A stretch of 64,000 nt of DNA, taken from an uncultured Prevotellaceae bacterium (GTDB lineage: Bacteria > Bacteroidota > Bacteroidia > Bacteroidales > Bacteroidaceae). How positions within the stretch are numbered: position 1 is the first letter of the stretch; each line of letters opens with the position of its first letter. Made by a program: the position numbers and the translations under genes. The stretch is from the NCBI GenBank assembly GCA_900316575.1, contig ONDJ01000009.1, forward strand, positions 110,440 to 174,439. The letters are read 5' to 3'. This document shows positions 49,386-57,123 of this stretch, one piece after another. The notes beneath the pieces are model-generated. The model was given only the letters and a program-made list of their open reading frames with translations. It made no database searches and was not told the origin of the DNA.

Positions 49386-49439
49386 AATCCCAAATCGCAA
49401 ATCACACCAACGCAATGGTCTGATTTACGATTTGGGATT
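49386..49439 (+). terminator. Hairpin after the SGNH gene
   Basis: Arms 49386-49404 and 49421-49439 pair at 18 of 19 positions (AATCCCAAATCG.. with ..CGATTTGGGATT). It lies 52 bases after the stop and likely ends the fucosidase-cutC-esterase transcript. Confidence 0.55.
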
Positions 49440-49490
49440 TTCGTAAGGCAATAATTGGCGCAGATCTCGTCCGCACCCAATGCATGCATT

Positions 49491-49599
49491 TTCCTCTCAA
49501 GGAAGGAAAACTTTCCTTTCAAGGAAGGAAAAGATTCCTCTCAAGGAAGGAAAAGATTCCTCTCAGGAAGGAAAAGATTCCTTGCAGGGAAGGAAAACT
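49491..49599. repeat. Five tandem 22-base units, each an inverted repeat
   Basis: The unit is TTCCTCTCAAGGAAGGAAAA plus GA or CT, present about five times with few changes. Within each unit TTCCT..AGGAA is itself a small dyad. The array lies between the converging SGNH and metallophosphoesterase genes. ORFs through it (Lys/Ser-rich) are artefacts. Confidence 0.85.
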
Positions 49600-49624
49600 T
49601 CTACAACGACAAAAATATTGTCTT

Positions 49625-50716
49625 TTATTGCTTGGAGCGCAACGTGGCTACGACGTATTCCGACTGTGTGCCGATGCGAAACTTTCCGCCCCAAATGCCT
49701 ATTCCTGAAGAAACATAGTAGCGCGTCTTTCCACGTTGGTAGCTACCCCATGAACATTCATACATTTTGTCGGTAACCCACGACATAGGCCAAACCTGGC
49801 CGCGATGGGTATGTCCGCTCAGTTGGAAATCTACGCCCGAGCGCTCGGCTTGGTCAAGATGATAGGGCTGGTGGTCGAGTACGATGGTGTAGTTATCTTT
49901 GTTGACAACTTGCATCAGATGGGCTAAAGGTTTGCGGCGCGTATTGGTTCGGTCATCACGTCCGATAATAGTAATCGCATCGTCGATCACAGCGTTCGTA
50001 TCACTGAGCAACCGTATGCCAGCATCCTCATAAAATTTTCGTGCCTCGGGCGAACCGCTATAGTATTCGTGATTGCCCAAGCAGGCATAGACGGGAGCCT
50101 TGATGCGGCGGAACTCCTCGGCTGCGTTTTCCTCAAGAAGCGGACGAACACTGACATCAATGATATCGCCTGCGATGAGCACAAAGTCGGGCTTCTCGGC
50201 ATTGACCATATCAACCCAGCGAGCCAATTCCTTGCGCGGATTGTGGTAGCCCAAATGGAGATCACTGAGCATCACCACCTTATAATCGTGAGGTAAAGGT
50301 TTTGAAGTTTCGAGCGTGAGCGAGACGCGCTCTTTGTGCATATAGTTGAAGTATCCGTAAAGGAAGACTGCGACGAGTAAGAAAAAAACGACACCGCTGC
50401 CATATCCGCTATGGGTAACCCAAGCAGCGGGAAGCACACGTACCAGCCGCAAGATGTCAACCACGAGAAAGAGCATCACGGCATAGAGCAAGACGATAAC
50501 GGAGGACGTGCCGATTTCATATAACACTTGCGCTACGGGCATCGGCAAATGATCTAACTTGCCTGCGATGTCAAGGAACAACAATAGCACACAGGCTACG
50601 CCCACCGCAATGACAATAGCTTTAGGCCAAGCCCCAAAAGGCAACAAGGTCCAAACATGCCACCCCACATAAGCCATGCCAAGAAAAGGCATGACAAAAA
50701 AGACGATCATCCACAT
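49625..50716 (-). CDS. Membrane-anchored metallophosphoesterase
   Basis: The 363-residue protein has four hydrophobic segments (about residues 1-135) and then a calcineurin-like phosphoesterase domain. It carries all metal motifs: MLSDLHLGY, IAGDIIDV, LGNHEYY, LDHQPYHLD and LSGHTHRGQ. The layout matches YkuE/YaeI-like enzymes that can act on lipid phosphates such as UDP-diacylglucosamine, but the substrate is not shown. ATG 50716 is chosen; the frame opens at a TTG (50731) inside the hairpin repeat. Confidence 0.85.
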   Translation of the reverse strand: MWMIVFFVMPFLGMAYVGWHVWTLLPFGAWPKAIVIAVGVACVLLLFLDIAGKLDHLPMPVAQVLYEIGTSSVIVLLYAVMLFLVVDILRLVRVLPAAWVTHSGYGSGVVFFLLVAVFLYGYFNYMHKERVSLTLETSKPLPHDYKVVMLSDLHLGYHNPRKELARWVDMVNAEKPDFVLIAGDIIDVSVRPLLEENAAEEFRRIKAPVYACLGNHEYYSGSPEARKFYEDAGIRLLSDTNAVIDDAITIIGRDDRTNTRRKPLAHLMQVVNKDNYTIVLDHQPYHLDQAERSGVDFQLSGHTHRGQVWPMSWVTDKMYECSWGSYQRGKTRYYVSSGIGIWGGKFRIGTQSEYVVATLRSKQ

Positions 50717-50727
50717 AGTGTGATTAT

Positions 50728-50804
50728 ACAATTTGACAATTTACAATTTGATCACTGCGCTTTAAATCGTCCGCAGCATTGTAAATTGTAAATTGTCAAA
50801 TTGT
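50728..50804. repeat. Dispersed hairpin repeat, copy 3
   Basis: Arms 50728-50749 and 50783-50804 pair perfectly over 22 bases. The loop has CACTGCGCTTTAAATCGTCC G, sharing CACTGCG and TCCG with the other copies. It lies between the phosphoesterase and the cohesin-like gene. Confidence 0.8.
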
Positions 50805-50822
50805 CAAATGTTAAGGGTCTAA

Positions 50823-51431
50823 TCAAAAGACTGTTTTCCTTCCGCCAACAAGATAGATTTGGCCACGGCGCGGGCTATAAACTCGTCGTCCCTGCAAGTC
50901 GTAAACGGCACTGCTTTGCTGCTTCGTGGCGCGAATAGTCTGAATAGCCGTGGCGGGAGGTGTTTGCAGGGGGATAAACATTCCTTCCAAGAGCGTTTCT
51001 TGCTGCGCAGCATCGGTGAAGCGTGCATTGCGCAGAATGGCTTTAGCATCTTGGCCGGTTAGCTCCGTGTTGGCCACGAGAGTGAGCGTAAAGATTGTGC
51101 CGGAGGAACCGAGCAATGTGGTATTGGTGGCGTTGTAAGCAATGACGCGAATGGTGCCGTCTGAAAGCGTTGCGGTCGTGACGGTGTGCCCATTCAAACG
51201 GTCAGTGGCACTGAAAGAGCCTTCTTTGAGCGTTACGCCTGCAGGCACGGCAAGGTCAGTTTGGAACGATACGTATTGCGTGGCGTTGGTGAGCGAAAAC
51301 GTGAGGTTCCACTCTTTTCCTTCGGTAACGGCATCTGAAACAACATTCAGCGTGTTTTGTGCCAAGGATTGCCCTGTTGCCAAGACTGCAAGCACAAGAG
51401 ACAAAAGGGCACCTGCTATCTTTGTTTTCAT
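50823..51431 (-). CDS. Small secreted cohesin-like protein with sorting-type tail
   Basis: A 202-residue protein with a signal peptide (to SLAQ, about 25). It holds one beta-sandwich resembling cohesins: WNLTFSLTNATQYVSFQTDLAVPAGVTL split around, GHTVTTATLSDGTIRVIAYN and GTIFTLTLVA. The tail SSAVYDLQGRRVY..GQIYLVGGRKTVF is the Prevotella-type C-terminal signal. The neighbour upstream on the same strand carries a dockerin and a similar beta-sandwich, so the two may interact; this is inferred. The gap to that gene (51432-51490) holds a half hairpin repeat. Confidence 0.6.
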   Translation of the reverse strand: MKTKIAGALLSLVLAVLATGQSLAQNTLNVVSDAVTEGKEWNLTFSLTNATQYVSFQTDLAVPAGVTLKEGSFSATDRLNGHTVTTATLSDGTIRVIAYNATNTTLLGSSGTIFTLTLVANTELTGQDAKAILRNARFTDAAQQETLLEGMFIPLQTPPATAIQTIRATKQQSSAVYDLQGRRVYSPRRGQIYLVGGRKTVF

Positions 51432-51456
51432 AATTATTGCGATTGTATTAGCTTGG

Positions 51457-51490
51457 AAATAGTCAAATTGTAAATCGTCAAATTGTCAAA
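51457..51490. repeat. Half copy of the hairpin repeat
   Basis: AATAGTCAAATTGTAAATCG and on to GTCAAAT match the right arm of the family. No left arm is seen. Confidence 0.5.
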
Positions 51491-54400
51491 TCAAAAGATG
51501 GTTTTCTTTCCGCCTACGATATAAACGCCTCCCTGCTGCGGTTGAAGCACTCGGCGACCTTGTAGGTCGAAGATTTCAGATGAGCCAAGGGAGTTTTGGC
51601 GTTGCATGGTCAAACGCTGAATTGCAGTAGTCTCGTCGGGCATGTGGAAACGCACGGAAACGCTGCCAAGGCGGTTGTCTTCGGCATCGGCATCAACAAG
51701 CATGGTGCCCGTGATGCTCACAATGCGTGCCTCGCTATCGATCAGTTCGTCAGCGATGAGCGAAAGGTTGAACGTCAGCGTACCCATGGGCAACGGATTG
51801 TTGCTATTGGCGTAGATACTTACACGATAGTGGCGGTCGTCAAGACGTGATGCCGTCTGTTCAAACCCATTCAAACCTTCTGGGAGCGACACACCAAGAT
51901 ACTGCATACCTTCGGGCACTGTTACATCAAACTGCAAGGCGCTATAACTGCCTTCAGAAATTGTCAGAGCAAGAGGCATTTGAGCCTCCTTGCCAACTTC
52001 GGCTATGAAGGTGACAGGACGAATAGCTGCATCAGCTGCCGGCAACCGCAGATGGCGTGTGAGGCTTGACGTCTGCTGCATCACCAGTGCTATCACGGCT
52101 GAGGCATCGCGCATGGTTACGAGGTTGTTGCCGTCGGTATCGGCCTGACGTATTTCAAAGTTTTCGTTGGGTATGCCCAGGATGTTGTTGATGATCGCCA
52201 CTACGTCGGCTGTTGTTATCACGCCGTCGCCGTTGGCATCGCCATTACCTGGAGCTGCTTGCTGCTCTTCTTCAGTGAGGTCGTAGGTATTAAGATTATT
52301 GTAAACATAGGCAGCACGCCGAGCCAACCACGATTTGGCATTGGCAGTTTGGGTGGCATATTGTGTGCCGTCGTTCCACTTTGTGGCATTGTGCACAAAG
52401 GAGGGAGAGGCATATTCATAGTATTCGTCACAGTATTCTAAGAGTTCTTCCAAGCCGCCATTTGTCATGAAGTTGTGCCAGAGGGCATAATAGGCTTTTG
52501 AAACCTCTTCACTGCCACGCAGCATTTGACGGAAGAAAGGCAAACCGGTTCCACTACCATTGAAGAGGTCGGTCTCAGCACTGTTGATGAAGTAGGTGTA
52601 AGAACCGTCGTAACCGAATGCCCAGTCAAAGTCCCACACGGGGCCAAACACATAGGGCGACTCGTAATTGAGCGTAAAACCATCAAGCCCGTCGGAAGCC
52701 AAGGCATGTTCATTATAAACAAACCAACTCTTGGGATGTTTGAGTTCCTGATTGCGAGCGAGGTCGGTCACAAACATGGCTCGAACAAAGGCATCAATGT
52801 CAATCCACGACTCAAAGTTATCATTGTCGTAAACGGCGTAAGTGAAGGCTTTCCAGTGTTCAAGAATGGCATTTACGAGATTGTTCTTCTCGGTTTCGTC
52901 AAGGATGTCGTCGAGGTCGGGCTCGTGTATTTTGGTACAGATGCGATAAGCATTGTCGGTATAATAAGTCTCGTCGCTATAAGTGTCGAGTTCCAACATG
53001 AAAGCTTCGCTCTCATCTGCGAGGTCAATGCTATTGTTGGCGAAACCTACTTTTTCGGTTACATTGTAGCTGCCGCGATATTCTCCGTTGATGTAGAGCT
53101 CTACTGGCACAATGTGGTTGCAGCCTACTGTCTGCACCATGTCGGCCATCTTCATGGCCAAAGCATTGGTAGTCATCGAACCGCTCTGCTTGTTGGCCAG
53201 GAGCACCCAGCTCTTTCCGCTGGTCATACCGAGCAACTTCTGCTTGGTATCAAACTTAAGGCGGAAGGGGTTCTTGGTGCTGCTGGTCGAACCGCCCCAA
53301 CTGCTGTTGCCACGCCCCTTGATGCTAACGGCTGTTTCGGGAAAATCGGGATATACGCCCGCTCCGTCTATGCGTATCGTTGCAGCGGTGTAGGCCGACT
53401 TAGTAATCGTTGATATGGGCACGTTTCCGTCCAAGTTGATATAAACGGTTGGCACGTTGTATTGACTCGTAGGATGATCGGTAGCCCACGTTACTTTCAC
53501 GGTATAGGTCCTTCCGTATGGCATCCACGAATACGCGCCCTCGCTGTCGTCGGCAACCAACACTACGGGACGCGACGGATTGGAAATATCTATCACATTG
53601 GCAATGCCTGCCGTTGAGGTGTAGATCTTATAGGCTCGCGGTGCCACGGTGTAAACAATGTCGTGGTCGAAACGCATACGCGTTTGCTTGCTCACCTGCT
53701 CAACGCCGTTGACATAAACCGTAGCATCTTCGGTCGAGGTGTTGAACGAGGCTGTCAGTCGCTTACCAATAGCATTGCCCACGGTGAGAGAGATGGTTTC
53801 GGGCATACCGAGCGTACCGTCTTCAAGGATTTCTTCCTCTGCAATGACGTCGATGAGCAACTGGTCGTTGTATTTGTTGTTGAACTTATAAGAGGTCAGT
53901 GTAGGCAAGTCTGTGGGCGCATCGTTCGTAAAACGCACCAACTCCGTTGCGGGGAAGTTGAATGTGTTTCCGTCAACGGTTTCTATCGTCAATGAGCCGT
54001 CCTCACCTTGCGTCTGGCTCTGAATGGCCGAAACGGGGAATGCGTCCATCGCACCACTGGCACCATAAACGTAGAGCACTTCGCCCTCCACAGCGGAAGC
54101 CTGCGGTTCGTAAACCGTAACGCTACACGATGCCGAAAGCTTTGTTCCGTCCTTAGTGGAAGCTGTAATCACAGCCGTTCCTTCAGCAACACCTGTAACA
54201 GTTCCGTTAGCATCGACCGTTGCCACCGATGTATTGCTGCTTGTCCACGTCAAGCGTTTGTTGGTAGCATCATCGGGGGTGATGGTCACGGGCAGCGTGT
54301 AATTCTTATTCAGAGGAAGCTTTATGGCTGAGCTGCGCATGATCAAGTCGCGTATCTTCACCGATTCGCCTTGTTCGGTTTCAATGAGTTCAAACTGACT

Positions 54401-55426
54401 GCCTGCGTCGTCAATGTTGCTATAGAGCAAAATGGTGGTGCCAGCAGCTTGCTGAGGTGCAGCGCAGAGATAGTAGGTTGTTTCGTACGAATATCCGCCA
54501 GGACCATACGAACCGCCGCCCGTGCTGATCGTCACGCCAAACACATAGATACCCTCCTTGCGCTGCGTGGGGGTGAAATAAGTAGGTGTGGAAGAAAACG
54601 TAAAGTTACGCGAAGTGCTATAATACGACTGATTGGTGGCCACGTAAAGATACTGCTGTTTACCGATGTTGTAGAAAGCATATTCACCACTCCCATTACC
54701 CACTATGCGCCACTGGTTGTTCTCGTTCGTTTCGTCCATATCCTCGCGAAACGCTTCGTTGTTGCAAGTGCGTGAAGTGCTGGTAAATCCAGCCAAAACG
54801 GGAGCCGTTTCGATCACATCGGGATTGTAAACAATGTAGCCATAGTCGTTGACGTTGTGAATGACATAGACTTTCTCAGGATCCCACTGTGCATCAGTCT
54901 GTCCGCCGCCCCCGCCGCCGGAGTCGCCATCACCTTCCTCATAGAAGTAGAAGTGCCCGTTGCTGGCTATGGCACCCGAATAGCAACCCATCAAGAAAGT
55001 ATTGGTGCGCAGGTTCCAATAATACGAAGGCTGGCTCACACTCTGCACGGTGGCATACGCATTGGAATTATTGTTGATGAGCCACTGCGCATTTTCGTCC
55101 ACATTGTCCTGAAGTGTGAGGTACTTACACGTGTTGCTATACATGTCGCACCACGCCAAGTATTGGCCTGTTGCGGCATTTTTAATCGTATAACCATTTG
55201 TGGCTGGCTCAACGTACCAATAGCCATCATTGCTAACCGTGCTTTCCTGCACATAGTAGAGCTCATAGCTCGTAGCGTGATTACTACCAATAGCCAAAAA
55301 TCCGCTTGTGAACTCGCAAGCTATGTAGTATTTCTTACCGCTCTCGAACGTAAAGACTGGCGTAGCAGCCCTTAGTGCACTTATACCTGCTACCATCAGG
55401 CACAGCGCGAACAAAAATCTTTTCAT
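51491..55426 (-). CDS. CotH-kinase-like secreted protein with dockerin and cohesin-like modules
   Basis: The 1311-residue surface protein has a signal peptide (LRAAT) and beta-trefoil-like lectin stretches (about 25-365, LYYVQESTVSNDGYWY, QYLAWCDM). A Big_2 immunoglobulin-like domain follows (about 375-440, WTSSNTSVATVDANGTV). The CotH domain is at about 655-1020: VSIKGRGNSSWGGSTSSTKN, LLANKQSGSMTTNALAMKMA, FMLELDTYSDE and PVWDFDWAFGYDGS. A dockerin (about 1060-1120) has two calcium loops, DANGDGVITTADVVAIINNI and DTDGNNLVTMRDASAVI. A cohesin-like sandwich and the tail FDLQGRRVLQ..GVYIVGGKKTIF end it. CotH proteins phosphorylate secreted proteins in spores and fungi; here the role is unknown. 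Confidence 0.8.
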   Translation of the reverse strand: MKRFLFALCLMVAGISALRAATPVFTFESGKKYYIACEFTSGFLAIGSNHATSYELYYVQESTVSNDGYWYVEPATNGYTIKNAATGQYLAWCDMYSNTCKYLTLQDNVDENAQWLINNNSNAYATVQSVSQPSYYWNLRTNTFLMGCYSGAIASNGHFYFYEEGDGDSGGGGGGQTDAQWDPEKVYVIHNVNDYGYIVYNPDVIETAPVLAGFTSTSRTCNNEAFREDMDETNENNQWRIVGNGSGEYAFYNIGKQQYLYVATNQSYYSTSRNFTFSSTPTYFTPTQRKEGIYVFGVTISTGGGSYGPGGYSYETTYYLCAAPQQAAGTTILLYSNIDDAGSQFELIETEQGESVKIRDLIMRSSAIKLPLNKNYTLPVTITPDDATNKRLTWTSSNTSVATVDANGTVTGVAEGTAVITASTKDGTKLSASCSVTVYEPQASAVEGEVLYVYGASGAMDAFPVSAIQSQTQGEDGSLTIETVDGNTFNFPATELVRFTNDAPTDLPTLTSYKFNNKYNDQLLIDVIAEEEILEDGTLGMPETISLTVGNAIGKRLTASFNTSTEDATVYVNGVEQVSKQTRMRFDHDIVYTVAPRAYKIYTSTAGIANVIDISNPSRPVVLVADDSEGAYSWMPYGRTYTVKVTWATDHPTSQYNVPTVYINLDGNVPISTITKSAYTAATIRIDGAGVYPDFPETAVSIKGRGNSSWGGSTSSTKNPFRLKFDTKQKLLGMTSGKSWVLLANKQSGSMTTNALAMKMADMVQTVGCNHIVPVELYINGEYRGSYNVTEKVGFANNSIDLADESEAFMLELDTYSDETYYTDNAYRICTKIHEPDLDDILDETEKNNLVNAILEHWKAFTYAVYDNDNFESWIDIDAFVRAMFVTDLARNQELKHPKSWFVYNEHALASDGLDGFTLNYESPYVFGPVWDFDWAFGYDGSYTYFINSAETDLFNGSGTGLPFFRQMLRGSEEVSKAYYALWHNFMTNGGLEELLEYCDEYYEYASPSFVHNATKWNDGTQYATQTANAKSWLARRAAYVYNNLNTYDLTEEEQQAAPGNGDANGDGVITTADVVAIINNILGIPNENFEIRQADTDGNNLVTMRDASAVIALVMQQTSSLTRHLRLPAADAAIRPVTFIAEVGKEAQMPLALTISEGSYSALQFDVTVPEGMQYLGVSLPEGLNGFEQTASRLDDRHYRVSIYANSNNPLPMGTLTFNLSLIADELIDSEARIVSITGTMLVDADAEDNRLGSVSVRFHMPDETTAIQRLTMQRQNSLGSSEIFDLQGRRVLQPQQGGVYIVGGKKTIF

Positions 55427-55488
55427 TTATAAAAAGAAAAAAACGTTGTTGTTTGCAAAGAAATTTTGAGCCTCCTTGAGAAGCCGCG

Positions 55489-55496
55489 CAAATTTA
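55489..55496 (-). promoter_or_regulatory. -7 box of the CotH/dockerin gene
   Basis: TAAATTTG followed by CGCGG on the minus strand, 62 bases before the ATG (55426). Confidence 0.4.
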
Positions 55497-55830
55497 AGTA
55501 GAAATAATTAGTACACAGACACCTTCGCAACACTTTTCTTTCATTTTTAACATTATAAAAGAAAAAACGCCATATCGCTCACACTTCTACAAAAAAACAA
55601 GTGTGGATCATAAAGCGCGAACACCATGCAAGCAACCAGACTTCTCTTGCTGTTGTGAATGAGCAAAGGTAATTTTTTATGAAAGTTTGAGCCGGCTTTT
55701 TAAACTCGCCCTCAACAGCATAAAGACCAGCCTGTAATCTGATCCTCAAGCCAAGACTTTGTAATTTGTACAAGAATAATTTTCACAAATTCGTAATATT
55801 AAACAGAAAGTTTTTTCAACACGCCTATCA
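55497..55830. other. Divergent intergenic region CotH to PepSY genes
   Basis: The whole gap is 550 bases (55427-55976). Besides promoters on both strands it holds a small hairpin (55580-55586 with 55599-55605) and, on the minus strand, TACCTTTG (55671-55664), which could start another transcript. I see no coding potential. Confidence 0.4.
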
Positions 55831-55838
55831 TATTTTTG
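55831..55838 (+). promoter_or_regulatory. -7 box of the PepSY-like lipoprotein pair
   Basis: TATTTTTG followed by CACC. The ATG is at 55977, so the leader would be about 130 bases, long for this window and possibly regulatory. Confidence 0.45.
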
Positions 55839-55976
55839 CACCGTTAATGCTAAAAGCTTAAACGACGAACTTCCTTTCTTCCTACCAACTACACAGAAAG
55901 AGTTCACTGTTTCATAGGGCGAAAAGAGGGAAAACGTCCGAGAGCTATTTGTTTAATACTTAAAATTCTTCAAGAA

Positions 55977-56435
55977 ATGAAAAAACTGAATTTCCTCAGC
56001 ATGTTGCTACTTTCTGTAGCCATGTTTTGGCCTATGGCCGTAAGTTGCGCCAACAATGTGCCAGCGGATCAGGAACCTATTAGCAAGCTTCCCGCAGCAG
56101 CTCAGACCGTGATTAAGAAATATTTTTCTGGTAAGCAGGTGCTTCTCGTAAAACAAGAAATGGAATGGGTGCGTCGCCACTATGACGTAGTTTTTGCCGA
56201 CGGCTCAAAAATTGAATTTGATTCAAAAGGAGAGTGGGTCGAGATAGACTGCATGATGAGTGCCGTTCCCGAAGCTCTTATCCCACAGCCCATTCTTGCA
56301 TTCGTCAAGAAAACCTATCCTGGCATAGTCATCACACAGATAGATCGCGACTCACGCGGCTATGACGTTGACCTATCCAATGGACTTGACTTAGAATTCA
56401 ATCGCAGGTATCAACTCATTGACGTTGACGATTGA
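55977..56435 (+). CDS. PepSY-like lipoprotein (first of a pair)
   Basis: A 152-residue protein whose signal ends in a lipobox-like PMAVSC, so it is probably a lipoprotein. Two PepSY-like (BLIP-like, PF11396-type) repeats follow: LPAAAQTVIKKYFSGKQVLLVKQE..YDVVFADGSKIEFDSKGEW and ALIPQPILAFVKKTYPGIVITQID..YDVDLSNGLDLEFN. Such proteins are thought to bind or inhibit periplasmic enzymes; the target is unknown. The second copy starts 38 bases downstream. Confidence 0.8.
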   Translation: MKKLNFLSMLLLSVAMFWPMAVSCANNVPADQEPISKLPAAAQTVIKKYFSGKQVLLVKQEMEWVRRHYDVVFADGSKIEFDSKGEWVEIDCMMSAVPEALIPQPILAFVKKTYPGIVITQIDRDSRGYDVDLSNGLDLEFNRRYQLIDVDD

Positions 56436-56473
56436 TTTATACTCTTTTTATTAACACTATAAAAACTACCAAA

Positions 56474-56929
56474 ATGAAAAAGACATTGTTCCTAATGCTT
56501 GGTCTCCTTGTAGCATTGCAAGCACCGTTGTTCACATCTTGTAACGACGATGACGAAGACATCCAGGCCAACCAAGTGCCTGAAGTAGTAATGGCAGCTT
56601 TTACAGCGAAGTATCCCGCAGCAACAATGGTTCAGTGGGAGAAGCAGGGCTCAACCTATAAAGCCGACTTCTACAATGGCAGCAATGAAGTGGATGCTTG
56701 GTTCGCCTCTGACGGTACATGGAAGAAGTCTGAAACAGATCTGTTTGCAGCTCAGTTACCAGAACCTGTAATGGCTTACGTCCAGACGAACTATGCCGAT
56801 CGCGTCATTGACGACTGCGACCTCATTGAAACCCCCACGGAGACCTACTATTGGCTTGAACTTGACAAAGCTGGTGCCGCAGATGTTTATATCAAACTCA
56901 CTGCCGCTGGCGAACGTCTTCCTTACTAA
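56474..56929 (+). CDS. PepSY-like lipoprotein (second of a pair)
   Basis: A 151-residue relative of the gene before it. The lipobox is LFTSC, followed by the acidic stretch NDDDED usual for Bacteroidetes surface lipoproteins. Two PepSY-like halves are seen: VPEVVMAAFTAKYPAATMVQWEKQG..YKADFYNGSNEVDAWFASDG and LPEPVMAYVQTNYADRVIDDCD..YYWLELD. ATG 56474 gives the signal peptide; the frame is open from 56432. A terminator follows. Confidence 0.8.
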   Translation: MKKTLFLMLGLLVALQAPLFTSCNDDDEDIQANQVPEVVMAAFTAKYPAATMVQWEKQGSTYKADFYNGSNEVDAWFASDGTWKKSETDLFAAQLPEPVMAYVQTNYADRVIDDCDLIETPTETYYWLELDKAGAADVYIKLTAAGERLPY

Positions 56930-56978
56930 TACCAGAAGTATTCATCGTTGCTCCATCTTCTATGAGATTGAAGCGACA

Positions 56979-57024
56979 GCACGGGCCGCCCTAAGCTCCA
57001 TAGGTGACGGCCCGTGCGTTTTGT
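56979..57024 (+). terminator. Intrinsic terminator after PepSY pair
   Basis: A 10-bp GC-rich stem (56979-56988 with 57008-57017) is followed by GTTTTGTTTG. Confidence 0.75.
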
Positions 57025-57123
57025 TTGTAAACAATTGCCTAACAATAAGCATGAACCAGGAGTATTCATTCCTAATGCTTATTGGCTATTAGGTTAAAGC
57101 TTTAGGTTTTTAATTGAAAGTCT

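Noticed and set aside
49491-49599. CRISPR array
   Set aside because: Units are contiguous 22-mers without spacers and no cas genes are near.
49480-49776. A 98-codon Lys/Ser-rich plus-strand frame
   Set aside because: Its first half is only the translated 22-base tandem repeat and its second half is antisense to the metallophosphoesterase.
52526-53413. A 295-codon plus-strand frame
   Set aside because: It is antisense to the CotH domain; the CotH motifs are conserved and the antisense frame has none.
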